Part shown: positions 1-5,227 of the stretch, one piece after another
How the letters are laid out: the number at the start of each line of letters is the position of its first letter
How positions within the stretch are numbered: the stretch's first letter is position 1
Origin: Paracoccaceae bacterium
Lineage (GTDB): Bacteria > Pseudomonadota > Alphaproteobacteria > Rhodobacterales > Rhodobacteraceae
DNA: 5,227 nucleotides
Reading direction: 5' to 3'
Assembly: GCA_007128865.1 (NCBI GenBank)
Contig: SKWP01000195.1
Span: 1 to 5,227, forward strand
Position numbers and translations under genes: made by a program
Notes under the pieces: model-generated
The model's input: the letters and a program-made list of their open reading frames with translations, nothing else
Databases searched by the model: none
What the model was told of the DNA's origin: nothing

Positions 1-209
1 AGCCCCGCGCGCGCGAATGTTGCTTTCGGCGATCCTTCGTGAACACGCCGGTCCGGGGCGGATGGCACCAGACCGGCTTGCAGGTGGTGTTGCGGTTTTT
101 CTTGCAGTGTGGCCTGTGCGGGTGCAAGCTTGGGTCAAAGCAATTTTCCCGCCTGGCCGGGCGGTGGTTCCCGGGCAGGCGGACCGCGACCGTTGTCAGA
201 GAGTCGATC
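1..209. other. Upstream leader region of vgrG, no supported gene
   Basis: I see no convincing gene here. The vgrG frame stays open upstream to a GTG at 39, but the extra 57 residues are Cys/Arg/Trp-rich and unlike a VgrG N-terminus. The stretch contains short CTTGCA repeats (77-82, 101-106, inverted at 123-128). It also has a GC hairpin, CCGCC (149-153) with GGCGG (160-164), that lacks a T tract on either strand. No good sigma70 or sigma54 promoter was found, so the promoter of vgrG may lie further upstream or be of a type I cannot recognise. Confidence 0.5.
77..128. repeat. CTTGCA repeat cluster upstream of vgrG
   Basis: CTTGCA occurs at 77-82 and 101-106 in direct orientation, and as the inverted TGCAAG at 123-128. 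The first two copies begin an imperfect direct repeat of about 20 bp (77-95 and 101-121, both ending in TGCGG). The last two form an inverted pair around a 16-bp spacer. Start-to-start spacings of 24 and 22 bp, about two helical turns, would suit a DNA-binding regulator. This is inference from pattern only; chance is possible for six-base words. Confidence 0.3.
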
Positions 210-2117
210 ATGCCCGTTTCCCAGGACCTCGGCCAGGAAGGCCGCCTCGGCAAGCTGCATTGCGGTCTGGGAAAGGACGTGCTGGCGCTTCGGCGGTTTT
301 CGGGCACCGAGGCCGTCAACGAACTATTCACCTTCGAGGTCGAGGCGCTGTCGGTCCGCGAGAATATCGATTTCGATGAATTGCTGGGCAAGAACGTCAC
401 CATCGAAATCGAGACCGTGGACAAGGCGCATCCGGCGCGGTGCTTTGACGGGCTGCTGGTGTCGGCATCCTGGATCGGGCACCGGGACGGCGCCCATGGC
501 TACCGGCTGACCCTGCGGCCGTGGCTGTGGCTGCTGACGCTGCGCCGCAACCAGCGCATCTTTCACGACAAGACCGCGCCCGAAATCCTTGCGGCGGTCT
601 TTCAGGACTACGGGTTTTCCCACGACGCGATGCTTTCCGGCAGCTACGGCAAGCTCGAATACACCGTGCAATACGGCGAATCCGATTTCGATTTCGTATC
701 GCGGATGATGGAGCGTTTCGGGATCAACTATCATTTCGTGCACGAGAAGGGCGCCCACAAACTGGTGCTGTGCGACAGCAACGATGCCTATCCGCCCGTG
801 GTCGGGGGCAGCCGCGACTACCTCGAGGTTCTGGGCCAGCACCGCCGGGATGCCGAACACTTTAACGACTGGGCCAGCAACCGTGTCCTCACCGCGGGGC
901 TGGTTTCGGTCACGGATTACGATTTCAAGAAACCGACGACCGCGCTTGCCGCGCAGCAGGCGGGCGGCGCCGATCACGCCTTTGGCGACATCGAATCCTT
1001 CGAATTCCCGGGCGGTTACCATGAACCCGGCGACGGAAAGCAGGTATCGCAGCTGCGCATGGCCCAGAAGCGGGCCGCCGACCGGCGCCACACCGCGCGC
1101 GGCGACGTGCTGACCCTCGGCGCCGGCATGACGGTCAAGCTGCGCAAGCATCCCGATGCGCAACTCAATGACAAGGAGTTCCTCGCGATCCGCTGCACCC
1201 ACAGCTATGAGGGCGAAACCTATGCCAGCGGTGCGGGCGGGTCGCCGGGCGGCGACCCCTATCAGGGCGCTTATGAATTCGTGCGGATCGACCACAGCTT
1301 CGTGCCCGAGGTCAGGACGCCGGCATCGCGCATCCGCGGGCCGCAGACCGCCGTGGTTGTCGGCGAGGGCGAGATCGACTGCGACGAACATGGCCGCATC
1401 CTGGTGCGCTTTCACTGGGACCGCGAACAGGCCCATTCGATGCGTTGCCGGGTGGCGCAGATGTGGGCCGGAAACGGCTGGGGCGGCATTGTCATCCCGC
1501 GGGTCGGCATGGAGGTTGTCGTGATGTTCATCGACGGCGACCCCGACAACCCGCTGGTTGTCGGCTGCGTCTACAACGGCGAAAACAAGCCGCCCTTCGA
1601 CCTGCCGGGCAGCAAGAACCAGACCGGCATCAAGTCATCCTCGACCCCGGGCGGCGGCGGCTACAACGAGCTTGTCTTTGACGATACCGATGGCAAGGAA
1701 CTGTTCCGCCAGCATGCCCAGTACGACATGGAAACCACGATCCTGAACGACGAACGCCGCGCGGTGGGCCGCGATCAGCAGGTAACCGTCGGGCGCGACC
1801 GGAGCGCGACCATCGGCCAGCACGACAGGCTGTCGGTCGGAAAGAACCTGACCACCGAGGTGGGCGGGAACGAGAACCGCAGTGTCGGCAAGAAAAGCAC
1901 CGTGCAGGTCGGCCAGACGCTCGATATCAAGGCGGGCCAGAAGATCACGCTCACCGTCGGCGCCTCGTCGATCGAGATGGACAGCAAGGGCGTGACGATC
2001 AAGGCGTTGCAGATTGCCATCAAGGCGACGGGTGAACTCAAGCTCAGCGGCACCATGACCGATCTTGGCGGCTCGGCCACGGTGATGATCAAGGGCGGCA
2101 TGGTAATGATAAACTGA
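210..2117 (+). CDS. vgrG: Type VI secretion system tip protein VgrG (TssI)
   Basis: This 635-residue protein is a complete VgrG. As a trimer it caps the Hcp tube and forms the spike of the T6SS, combining the roles of phage T4 gp27 and gp5. Residues about 12-370 are the gp27-like base; the hallmark stretch YGESDFDFVSRMMERFGINY is at 155-174. The gp5-like OB-fold covers about 378-457, with GPQTAVVVG, DEHGRILVRFHWDR and GNGWGGIVIPRVGMEV, followed by GDPDNPLVVGCVYN. A beta-helical needle follows: residues 519-584 carry nine octads with Gly at every eighth position. The protein ends at about 635 with GGMVMIN, so there is no C-terminal effector domain, only a structural spike. ATG 210 is chosen because homology begins just after it and a purine-rich AGAGAG lies 6 nt upstream (198-203). 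A GTG at 39 is in frame but adds 57 residues unlike the family. The next gene begins 52 bp downstream on the same strand, suggesting co-transcription. Confidence 0.96.
   Translation: MPVSQDLGQEGRLGKLHCGLGKDVLALRRFSGTEAVNELFTFEVEALSVRENIDFDELLGKNVTIEIETVDKAHPARCFDGLLVSASWIGHRDGAHGYRLTLRPWLWLLTLRRNQRIFHDKTAPEILAAVFQDYGFSHDAMLSGSYGKLEYTVQYGESDFDFVSRMMERFGINYHFVHEKGAHKLVLCDSNDAYPPVVGGSRDYLEVLGQHRRDAEHFNDWASNRVLTAGLVSVTDYDFKKPTTALAAQQAGGADHAFGDIESFEFPGGYHEPGDGKQVSQLRMAQKRAADRRHTARGDVLTLGAGMTVKLRKHPDAQLNDKEFLAIRCTHSYEGETYASGAGGSPGGDPYQGAYEFVRIDHSFVPEVRTPASRIRGPQTAVVVGEGEIDCDEHGRILVRFHWDREQAHSMRCRVAQMWAGNGWGGIVIPRVGMEVVVMFIDGDPDNPLVVGCVYNGENKPPFDLPGSKNQTGIKSSSTPGGGGYNELVFDDTDGKELFRQHAQYDMETTILNDERRAVGRDQQVTVGRDRSATIGQHDRLSVGKNLTTEVGGNENRSVGKKSTVQVGQTLDIKAGQKITLTVGASSIEMDSKGVTIKALQIAIKATGELKLSGTMTDLGGSATVMIKGGMVMIN
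1764..1961 (+). repeat. Octad repeats encoding the VgrG beta-helix needle
   Basis: Within vgrG, glycines fall at residues 520, 528, 536, 544, 552, 560, 568, 576 and 584, an unbroken period of eight (24 bp). Eight of the nine are preceded by Val or Ile; the exception is Ala575. This matches the VxGxxxxx octads of the phage T4 gp5 C-terminal triple-stranded beta-helix. The repeat is conserved at protein level; the DNA copies have diverged, so it is not a recent tandem duplication. Confidence 0.85.
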
Positions 2118-2169
2118 CGGCGGCAGGTGTGCAGGACCGGCAGAGTGGCGGCGAAGGCGAGATGACGCG

Positions 2170-2796
2170 ATGCGCGACCGAGGCGAAGGCACGACCTCTG
2201 GCGGCGGGCAACCCCCGCGGGCGGGCGCCATGACGGCCGAATCCCAGGGCACGCTGCGTTTCGAAAGAGCCGCGGACCTGTTTTCGGCCTATCCCGAGAT
2301 CGCCGAAGACATGGATGCCCTGCCCGACCCCGAGATCGGCACGCTCGACTTTCTCGACAGCCTGGTGCGCTCGCCGACGCCGGAAGAGGCGATAACCCTT
2401 GCCGCGCATGCCCTGGCGCGGCGGTATTCGGTGTGGTGGGGGCATGAATGCCTGCGCCATCTCGACGCCCAGATCGACGATACGGACCGCAGCATGCTGG
2501 CCCATGCCGCGCGTTGGGTCGGCGAGCCATCGGAGGCAAACCGCGTCGCCGCGCAGACCGCCGCGATGGCTGCCCCGGCCAAGACGCCGGGTGTCTGGAT
2601 CGCGCTGGGCGCGGCCTGGTCGGGCGGGTCTCTGGGGCCGCCGGGCCTCCCGGCGGTGCCGCCGTCGCGGGTGCTGACCGGGCGGGCCGTCAACGCCGGC
2701 GTGCTTTCGGTGCTGGCGCGGGTGGATCAGTCCAGCCGTGCGCGGGTTCTGGCGGGCTTCGTGCAGATGGCGCGCGTGCTTGCCCGGCAGAGCTGA
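2170..2796 (+). CDS. DUF6931-like T6SS-linked protein, function unknown
   Basis: This is a soluble, mostly helical-looking protein of 208 residues with no signal peptide or membrane segment. From memory it fits the uncharacterised DUF6931 family. The supporting features are RFERAADLFSAYP near the start (30-42), an Arg-Arg-Tyr-Ser-Val-Trp-Trp motif (84-90), WVGEPSEANRVAAQ (116-129), and TPGVWIALGAAWSGGSLGPP (139-158) followed by PAVPP and a final helix-rich segment. No catalytic motif or toxin signature is visible. It lies 52 bp after vgrG, a position where VgrG adaptors, effectors or immunity proteins often occur, but it resembles none of the known adaptor families (DUF4123, DUF1795, DUF2169). 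Start choice is uncertain: ATG 2170 has GGCGAG 8 nt upstream, while ATG 2230 gives a 188-residue protein that drops a low-complexity Gly/Arg/Pro N-terminus but has no clear ribosome site. The reading as a real gene is firm; the family name is moderately sure; the role is unknown. Confidence 0.82.
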   Translation: MRDRGEGTTSGGGQPPRAGAMTAESQGTLRFERAADLFSAYPEIAEDMDALPDPEIGTLDFLDSLVRSPTPEEAITLAAHALARRYSVWWGHECLRHLDAQIDDTDRSMLAHAARWVGEPSEANRVAAQTAAMAAPAKTPGVWIALGAAWSGGSLGPPGLPAVPPSRVLTGRAVNAGVLSVLARVDQSSRARVLAGFVQMARVLARQS

Positions 2797-2827
2797 CGCC
2801 ATTCGCGGCATACGGGTTCGGGGCTTT

Positions 2828-2867
2828 GCGCCGGGCAACGCCCGGCTTGCCGCAAGGCGCCGGGCAA
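2828..2867. repeat. GC-rich repeat with alternative hairpins
   Basis: An 11-bp direct repeat GCGCCGGGCAA occurs at 2828-2838 and 2857-2867. Between the copies lies GCCCGGC (2840-2846), which can pair perfectly with GCCGGGC in either copy: 2830-2836 (7 bp, loop AAC) or 2859-2865 (7 bp, with an inner TTG/CAA extension). The two hairpins are mutually exclusive. No T tract follows. It lies 31 bp after the stop codon of the DUF6931-like gene and could protect or terminate the upstream mRNA; that is inference. Confidence 0.5.
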
Positions 2868-2956
2868 TCGCACCGCCTGGCGGCGTTACCGCAGGGATGC
2901 CGCCCGCTCTGTGCTACCTTCCCGACGGGCCGGCCTGGCACAAGGCCAAGGCCCGC

Positions 2957-2985
2957 CGTGCCGGGATGCCGGCACGCTTCTTGTC
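2957..2985 (+). terminator. Putative intrinsic terminator after vgrG-DUF6931 unit
   Basis: A perfect 8-bp stem, CGTGCCGG (2957-2964) with CCGGCACG (2969-2976), has a 4-nt GATG loop and is followed by a T-rich CTTCTTGTC (2977-2985). This is the arrangement of a rho-independent terminator, though the T tract is broken by C and G. It lies between the DUF6931-like gene and tagH. Alternatively the 20-bp palindrome may be an operator, because it ends 4 bp before a candidate -35 box. Confidence 0.5.
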
Positions 2986-3009
2986 ACTGCGCGCGGCTGG
3001 CCTTAGGTT
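2981..3009 (+). promoter_or_regulatory. Putative sigma70-type promoter of tagH
   Basis: TTGTCA (2981-2986) matches five of six -35 consensus bases. After exactly 17 bp comes TAGGTT (3004-3009), a weak -10 box that keeps the T, A and final T. Transcription would start near 3016, leaving a leader of about 36 nt before the tagH ATG. The -35 box overlaps the T-rich tail of the terminator-like hairpin just upstream. Confidence 0.45.
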
Positions 3010-3038
3010 TCCGGTCACAAACGCCGTTTTGCGGCACC

Positions 3039-3042
3039 GGAG
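3039..3042 (+). promoter_or_regulatory. Ribosome binding site of tagH
   Basis: GGAG at 3039-3042 lies 9 nt before ATG 3052. It is the clearest Shine-Dalgarno sequence in the window and fixes the tagH start. Confidence 0.65.
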
Positions 3043-3051
3043 CCCCTGCGC

Positions 3052-4410
3052 ATGGCCCTGACGCTCAGGATCGAGAACCACGACAGCCTGCCCGACGGTG
3101 GCCCGCTCAGCGCGACGGTCACCGAAGCCGGGCTGGAAATCGGCCGCGACAGTTCCATGGGCTGGACATTGCCTGACCCGAACCGCTTCATCTCCAGCCG
3201 CCATATGGAGATCCGCCACGAGCGCGGCGCCTTCTGGCTTTATGACCTGTCCACCAACGGAACCTATCTGAACGGCGCCTCCAGCCGGATGAAAAGCCCC
3301 CATCGGCTGGAACCCGGCGACCGGCTTCAGGTCGGCCCTTACCGGATTGTCGTCGAGGCCGGCGGCGGGCAGGGGGCGATGCCGCCGCGGCATGATCCCT
3401 TCGCGGCAACGCCGGCTCCGCATGGCGATGCCGGTTTCGGCGGGGCCGCCCCGGCGGGCGGTGACATATGGTCGATCGGCGCCGCCCCGGCTCCGGCGCC
3501 GGTGCCGGGGTTTGATCCGCGTCCGCCCGGGCGCAGCGGCGATTTTGCCGATCAGCACATCGAGATGCCGCGCATGGCGCCTGATCCGGCTGCCGTTGCC
3601 GCTTCGCCCTTCGGGGCGGGGCCGCAGGGTGCGGGTTCCCCGGCCCTTCCCGCTGCCGGGCCGGGCGGCGATGCGGCATCGCCCTTCGGCGCATCGCCGC
3701 TGCCTTCGCAACCCGTCGCGCCGCAACCTGCCGTGCCGCAAGCGCCGCCCCGGATGCCGATGCCCGAGGCATTCCAACCGGCCCATGCCGGCCATTCCGC
3801 ACCGGCGCCGGCTGCCGCGGCCCCGCAGGCGGGGGATGCCGGGGCGGTGCTGGATGCGATCTGCGCCGGCGCGGGGCTTCCGGCCGGAACGCTCGCACAA
3901 GGCGGCGACCCGCTGCGCACCGCCGAAGATATCGGCCGGCTGCTGCGGGTGGTGGCCGAAGACCTCGCCGCGCTGCTGCGCGCCCGCGCGGCAACCAGGC
4001 AGTCGGTCCGGTCAGGCCAGCGCACCATGATCGGCGCCAGCGACAACAATCCGCTGAAGTTCCTGCCGTCTGCCGAAGAGGCGCTGGAAACCATGTTCGG
4101 CCGCCCGCGCCCCGGCTTCATGCGCGGGGCAACCGCGGTGCAGGCCGGCTTTGCCGATGTCAAGCAGCACCACTACGCGGTTCATGCGGCGCTGCAGCCC
4201 GCCCTGGCGCGGCTGCTGGAAGACCTCGCCCCCGAGGTGATCGAGGCCAAGGCCGGCTCCAGCCTGATGTCGTCGCGCAAGGCTCGCGCCTGGGAAATCT
4301 TCGTCGAGCGCTGGGATGCCAAGACCCACCCTTACGAGAACGGGATGCTCGACGTGTTCCTGGCCTATTACGCCGAGGCCTACGACCAGGCGCTGAAGCG
4401 GCGCGGCTGA
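3052..4410 (+). CDS. tagH: T6SS-associated FHA domain protein TagH (ImpI/VasC)
   Basis: This 452-residue cytoplasmic protein belongs to the FHA proteins of T6SS loci (ImpI/VasC/TagH type). Residues about 5-101 form the FHA domain, which binds phosphothreonine. The binding residues look intact: Gly31-Arg32, Ser49-Arg50-His51, and STNGTYLNG at 67-75. Residues about 104-262 are a long Pro/Ala/Gly-rich, probably disordered linker with repeated Pro-Phe motifs. The C-terminal helical domain (about 264-452) has the family hallmark DNNPLKFLPSAEEALETMFG (331-350), then RKARAWEIFVERWD (409-422), and ends with a helix rich in Tyr and Ala. In studied systems FHA proteins recognise components phosphorylated by the kinase PpkA, for example TssL in Agrobacterium, and promote assembly; neither ppkA nor tssL lies in this window. 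The start is supported by GGAG 9 nt upstream. The gene follows a 255-bp gap with its own candidate promoter, and converges on the SulP gene. Confidence 0.94.
   Translation: MALTLRIENHDSLPDGGPLSATVTEAGLEIGRDSSMGWTLPDPNRFISSRHMEIRHERGAFWLYDLSTNGTYLNGASSRMKSPHRLEPGDRLQVGPYRIVVEAGGGQGAMPPRHDPFAATPAPHGDAGFGGAAPAGGDIWSIGAAPAPAPVPGFDPRPPGRSGDFADQHIEMPRMAPDPAAVAASPFGAGPQGAGSPALPAAGPGGDAASPFGASPLPSQPVAPQPAVPQAPPRMPMPEAFQPAHAGHSAPAPAAAAPQAGDAGAVLDAICAGAGLPAGTLAQGGDPLRTAEDIGRLLRVVAEDLAALLRARAATRQSVRSGQRTMIGASDNNPLKFLPSAEEALETMFGRPRPGFMRGATAVQAGFADVKQHHYAVHAALQPALARLLEDLAPEVIEAKAGSSLMSSRKARAWEIFVERWDAKTHPYENGMLDVFLAYYAEAYDQALKRRG
3394..3693 (+). repeat. Repeated Pro-Phe motifs in TagH linker
   Basis: The disordered linker of TagH contains DPFAATPA at residue 115 (from 3394), and two identical ASPFGA hexapeptides at residues 184-189 (3601-3618) and 209-214 (3676-3693), 75 bp apart. 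The two hexapeptide copies share 15 of 18 bases, all differences being at third positions. They could be short docking motifs or remnants of an internal duplication. Confidence 0.5.
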
Positions 4411-4439
4411 GCCGGGGGCCGGCGGCGTCAGCCCCCGGC
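4411..4439. terminator. Putative bidirectional terminator between tagH and sulP
   Basis: A perfect 9-bp inverted repeat, GCCGGGGGC (4411-4419) and GCCCCCGGC (4431-4439), flanks an 11-nt loop. It starts at the base after the tagH stop. Its right arm covers the last three sense codons of the convergent SulP gene, whose stop codon (4428-4430) lies in the loop. No T tract follows on either strand, so termination efficiency is uncertain; it may mainly stabilise 3' ends. Confidence 0.55.
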
Positions 4440-5227
4440 GGCGGTCTTGCCCAGACGGGCGAGGTCGGTTTCCCGACGCGGGCGTTCAAGGGTAGCGCGG
4501 GTGATTTCGGGTGCCAGCGCCAGCATCGCCTCGTACTGGGTCAGGAACAGCTTGCCCGACAGCGCCTGCGGGAAGTGGCTTCGTGACAGCGCATCCATCA
4601 CCGGGCCCTTGACCTCGGACAGATGCAGGGTGATGCCCGCATCCCTCAGGCGGCCGTTGATCGCCTCCAGGCTTTCCAGCGCCGAGGCATCGATGGCGTT
4701 GACGGCCGTGCAGTCCAGCACCACATGGCGCAGCTCCGGCCGTTCGGCGACGCGGGCGTTGATGTAGTCTTCCAGGAACCGGGCATTGGGAAAGTACAGG
4801 CTTTCATCCACCCGCACCGAAAGGACTTCGGGCACGGTCGTGACATCGTGGCGGCGCAGGTTGCGGAAATGCTCGGTCCCCGGAACCTGGCCAAGGATCG
4901 CCACATGCGGCCGCGAGGTGCGCCACAGATGCAGCGCCAGCGACAACGCCACCCCGGCCGCCAGCCCCTGCTCGACCCCGACAAGAAGCGTCACCGCCAT
5001 GGTCGCCGCCATCGCCGCACCGTCCGAGCGCGAATAGCACCAGGTGCGCGGCAGGGCGCGGAAATCCAGCAGCCCCGCCACCGCCACGATGATGATTGCC
5101 GCCAGGGTTGCACGCGGCAGGTGATACAGCAGCGGCGTCAGCACCAGAAGCGCCAGGGCAATCGCCAGCGCGGTGAAGATGCCCGCTGCCGGGGTGCGGG
5201 CGCCGGCATCGAAATTCACGATCGACC
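4428..5227 (-). CDS. SulP-family anion transporter, partial (C-terminal half)
   Basis: This is the C-terminal part of a SulP (SLC26-like) membrane transporter, a family that moves sulfate, bicarbonate or other anions across the inner membrane. The frame remains open to the window edge, and homology begins immediately (VNFDAGARTP, a conserved SulP segment), so the GTG at 5219 is internal and the 5' half is cut off by the window. SulP proteins are usually about 500-600 residues; about 265 are visible. Numbering from that GTG, hydrophobic segments lie at about 12-32, 38-52, 68-81 and 83-99. A cytoplasmic STAS domain covers about 131-235, with VLSVRVDESLYFPNARFLED (132-151) and VVLDCTAVNAIDASALESL (166-184), both typical of SulP STAS domains. 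The substrate cannot be told from this half. The gene converges on tagH with 17 bp between stops and has no evident T6SS role. Confidence 0.93.
   Translation of the reverse strand, partial: SIVNFDAGARTPAAGIFTALAIALALLVLTPLLYHLPRATLAAIIIVAVAGLLDFRALPRTWCYSRSDGAAMAATMAVTLLVGVEQGLAAGVALSLALHLWRTSRPHVAILGQVPGTEHFRNLRRHDVTTVPEVLSVRVDESLYFPNARFLEDYINARVAERPELRHVVLDCTAVNAIDASALESLEAINGRLRDAGITLHLSEVKGPVMDALSRSHFPQALSGKLFLTQYEAMLALAPEITRATLERPRRETDLARLGKTAAGG

Noticed and set aside
63..82. TGGCAC...TTGCA resembling a sigma54 promoter
   Set aside because: The invariant GG and GC are separated by 14 bp instead of the required 10. A second candidate at 110-125 is off by one base and has a poor -12 element.
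149..164. Hairpin CCGCC/GGCGG as a terminator upstream of vgrG
   Set aside because: Only a 5-bp stem, with no T tract on either strand.
39..209. N-terminal extension of VgrG from GTG 39
   Set aside because: The 57 added residues do not resemble VgrG; homology starts just after ATG 210, which has a purine-rich site at suitable spacing.
324..1436. 370-codon open frame antisense to vgrG
   Set aside because: It lies wholly opposite a well-supported gene in GC-rich DNA, where such frames are common; its product has no recognisable domain or initiation signal.
2738..3061. 107-codon frame spanning the gap between the DUF6931-like gene and tagH
   Set aside because: Arg/Ala-rich with no family resemblance, overlaps the end of one real gene and the start of another, and crosses the terminator and promoter signals.
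2914..3900. 328-codon open frame antisense to the tagH region
   Set aside because: Its Arg/Gly/Pro-rich composition is typical of a reverse-strand shadow of GC-rich coding sequence; tagH on the + strand has clear FHA motifs and a ribosome site.
5217..5219. GTG as the true start of the SulP gene
   Set aside because: It lies in the middle of a conserved SulP segment, would remove half of the membrane domain, and the frame continues open to the window edge.

Overview
The window is GC-rich, with strong G/C preference at third codon positions. It looks like chromosomal DNA of an alphaproteobacterium, probably a Rhodobacterales member such as a Paracoccus or Rhodobacter relative. This assignment is inferred from composition, the style of the proteins and the gene order; no rRNA or housekeeping marker is present.

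Layout: positions 1-209 are non-coding or leader sequence with a few short repeats. Positions 210-2117 (+) encode a complete VgrG (TssI) spike protein of the type VI secretion system (T6SS). Positions 2170-2796 (+) encode a small protein that matches my recollection of the uncharacterised DUF6931 family. Positions 2797-3051 are an intergenic region holding several GC-rich inverted repeats, a terminator-like hairpin and a sigma70-like promoter. Positions 3052-4410 (+) encode a T6SS-associated forkhead-associated (FHA) domain protein (TagH/ImpI/VasC type). Positions 4428-5227 (-) hold the C-terminal half of a SulP-family anion transporter with a STAS domain, whose 5' end lies beyond the window. 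A perfect hairpin sits in the 17-bp gap between the last two convergent genes and reaches into the transporter's stop region.

Working model: the window is the right-hand edge of a T6SS locus. VgrG is the puncturing tip of the Hcp/sheath apparatus. TagH would read threonine-phosphorylation signals that control T6SS assembly. The DUF6931-like protein lies directly behind vgrG, where VgrG adaptors or effectors often sit, but nothing in its sequence assigns a function. The SulP gene on the opposite strand appears to be an unrelated neighbour marking the edge of the cluster.

No mobile element, CRISPR array, tRNA or rRNA was seen. The most interesting points are the uncharacterised protein paired with vgrG, the stacked terminator/promoter arrangement in front of tagH, and the repeated Pro-Phe motifs in the long disordered linker of TagH.
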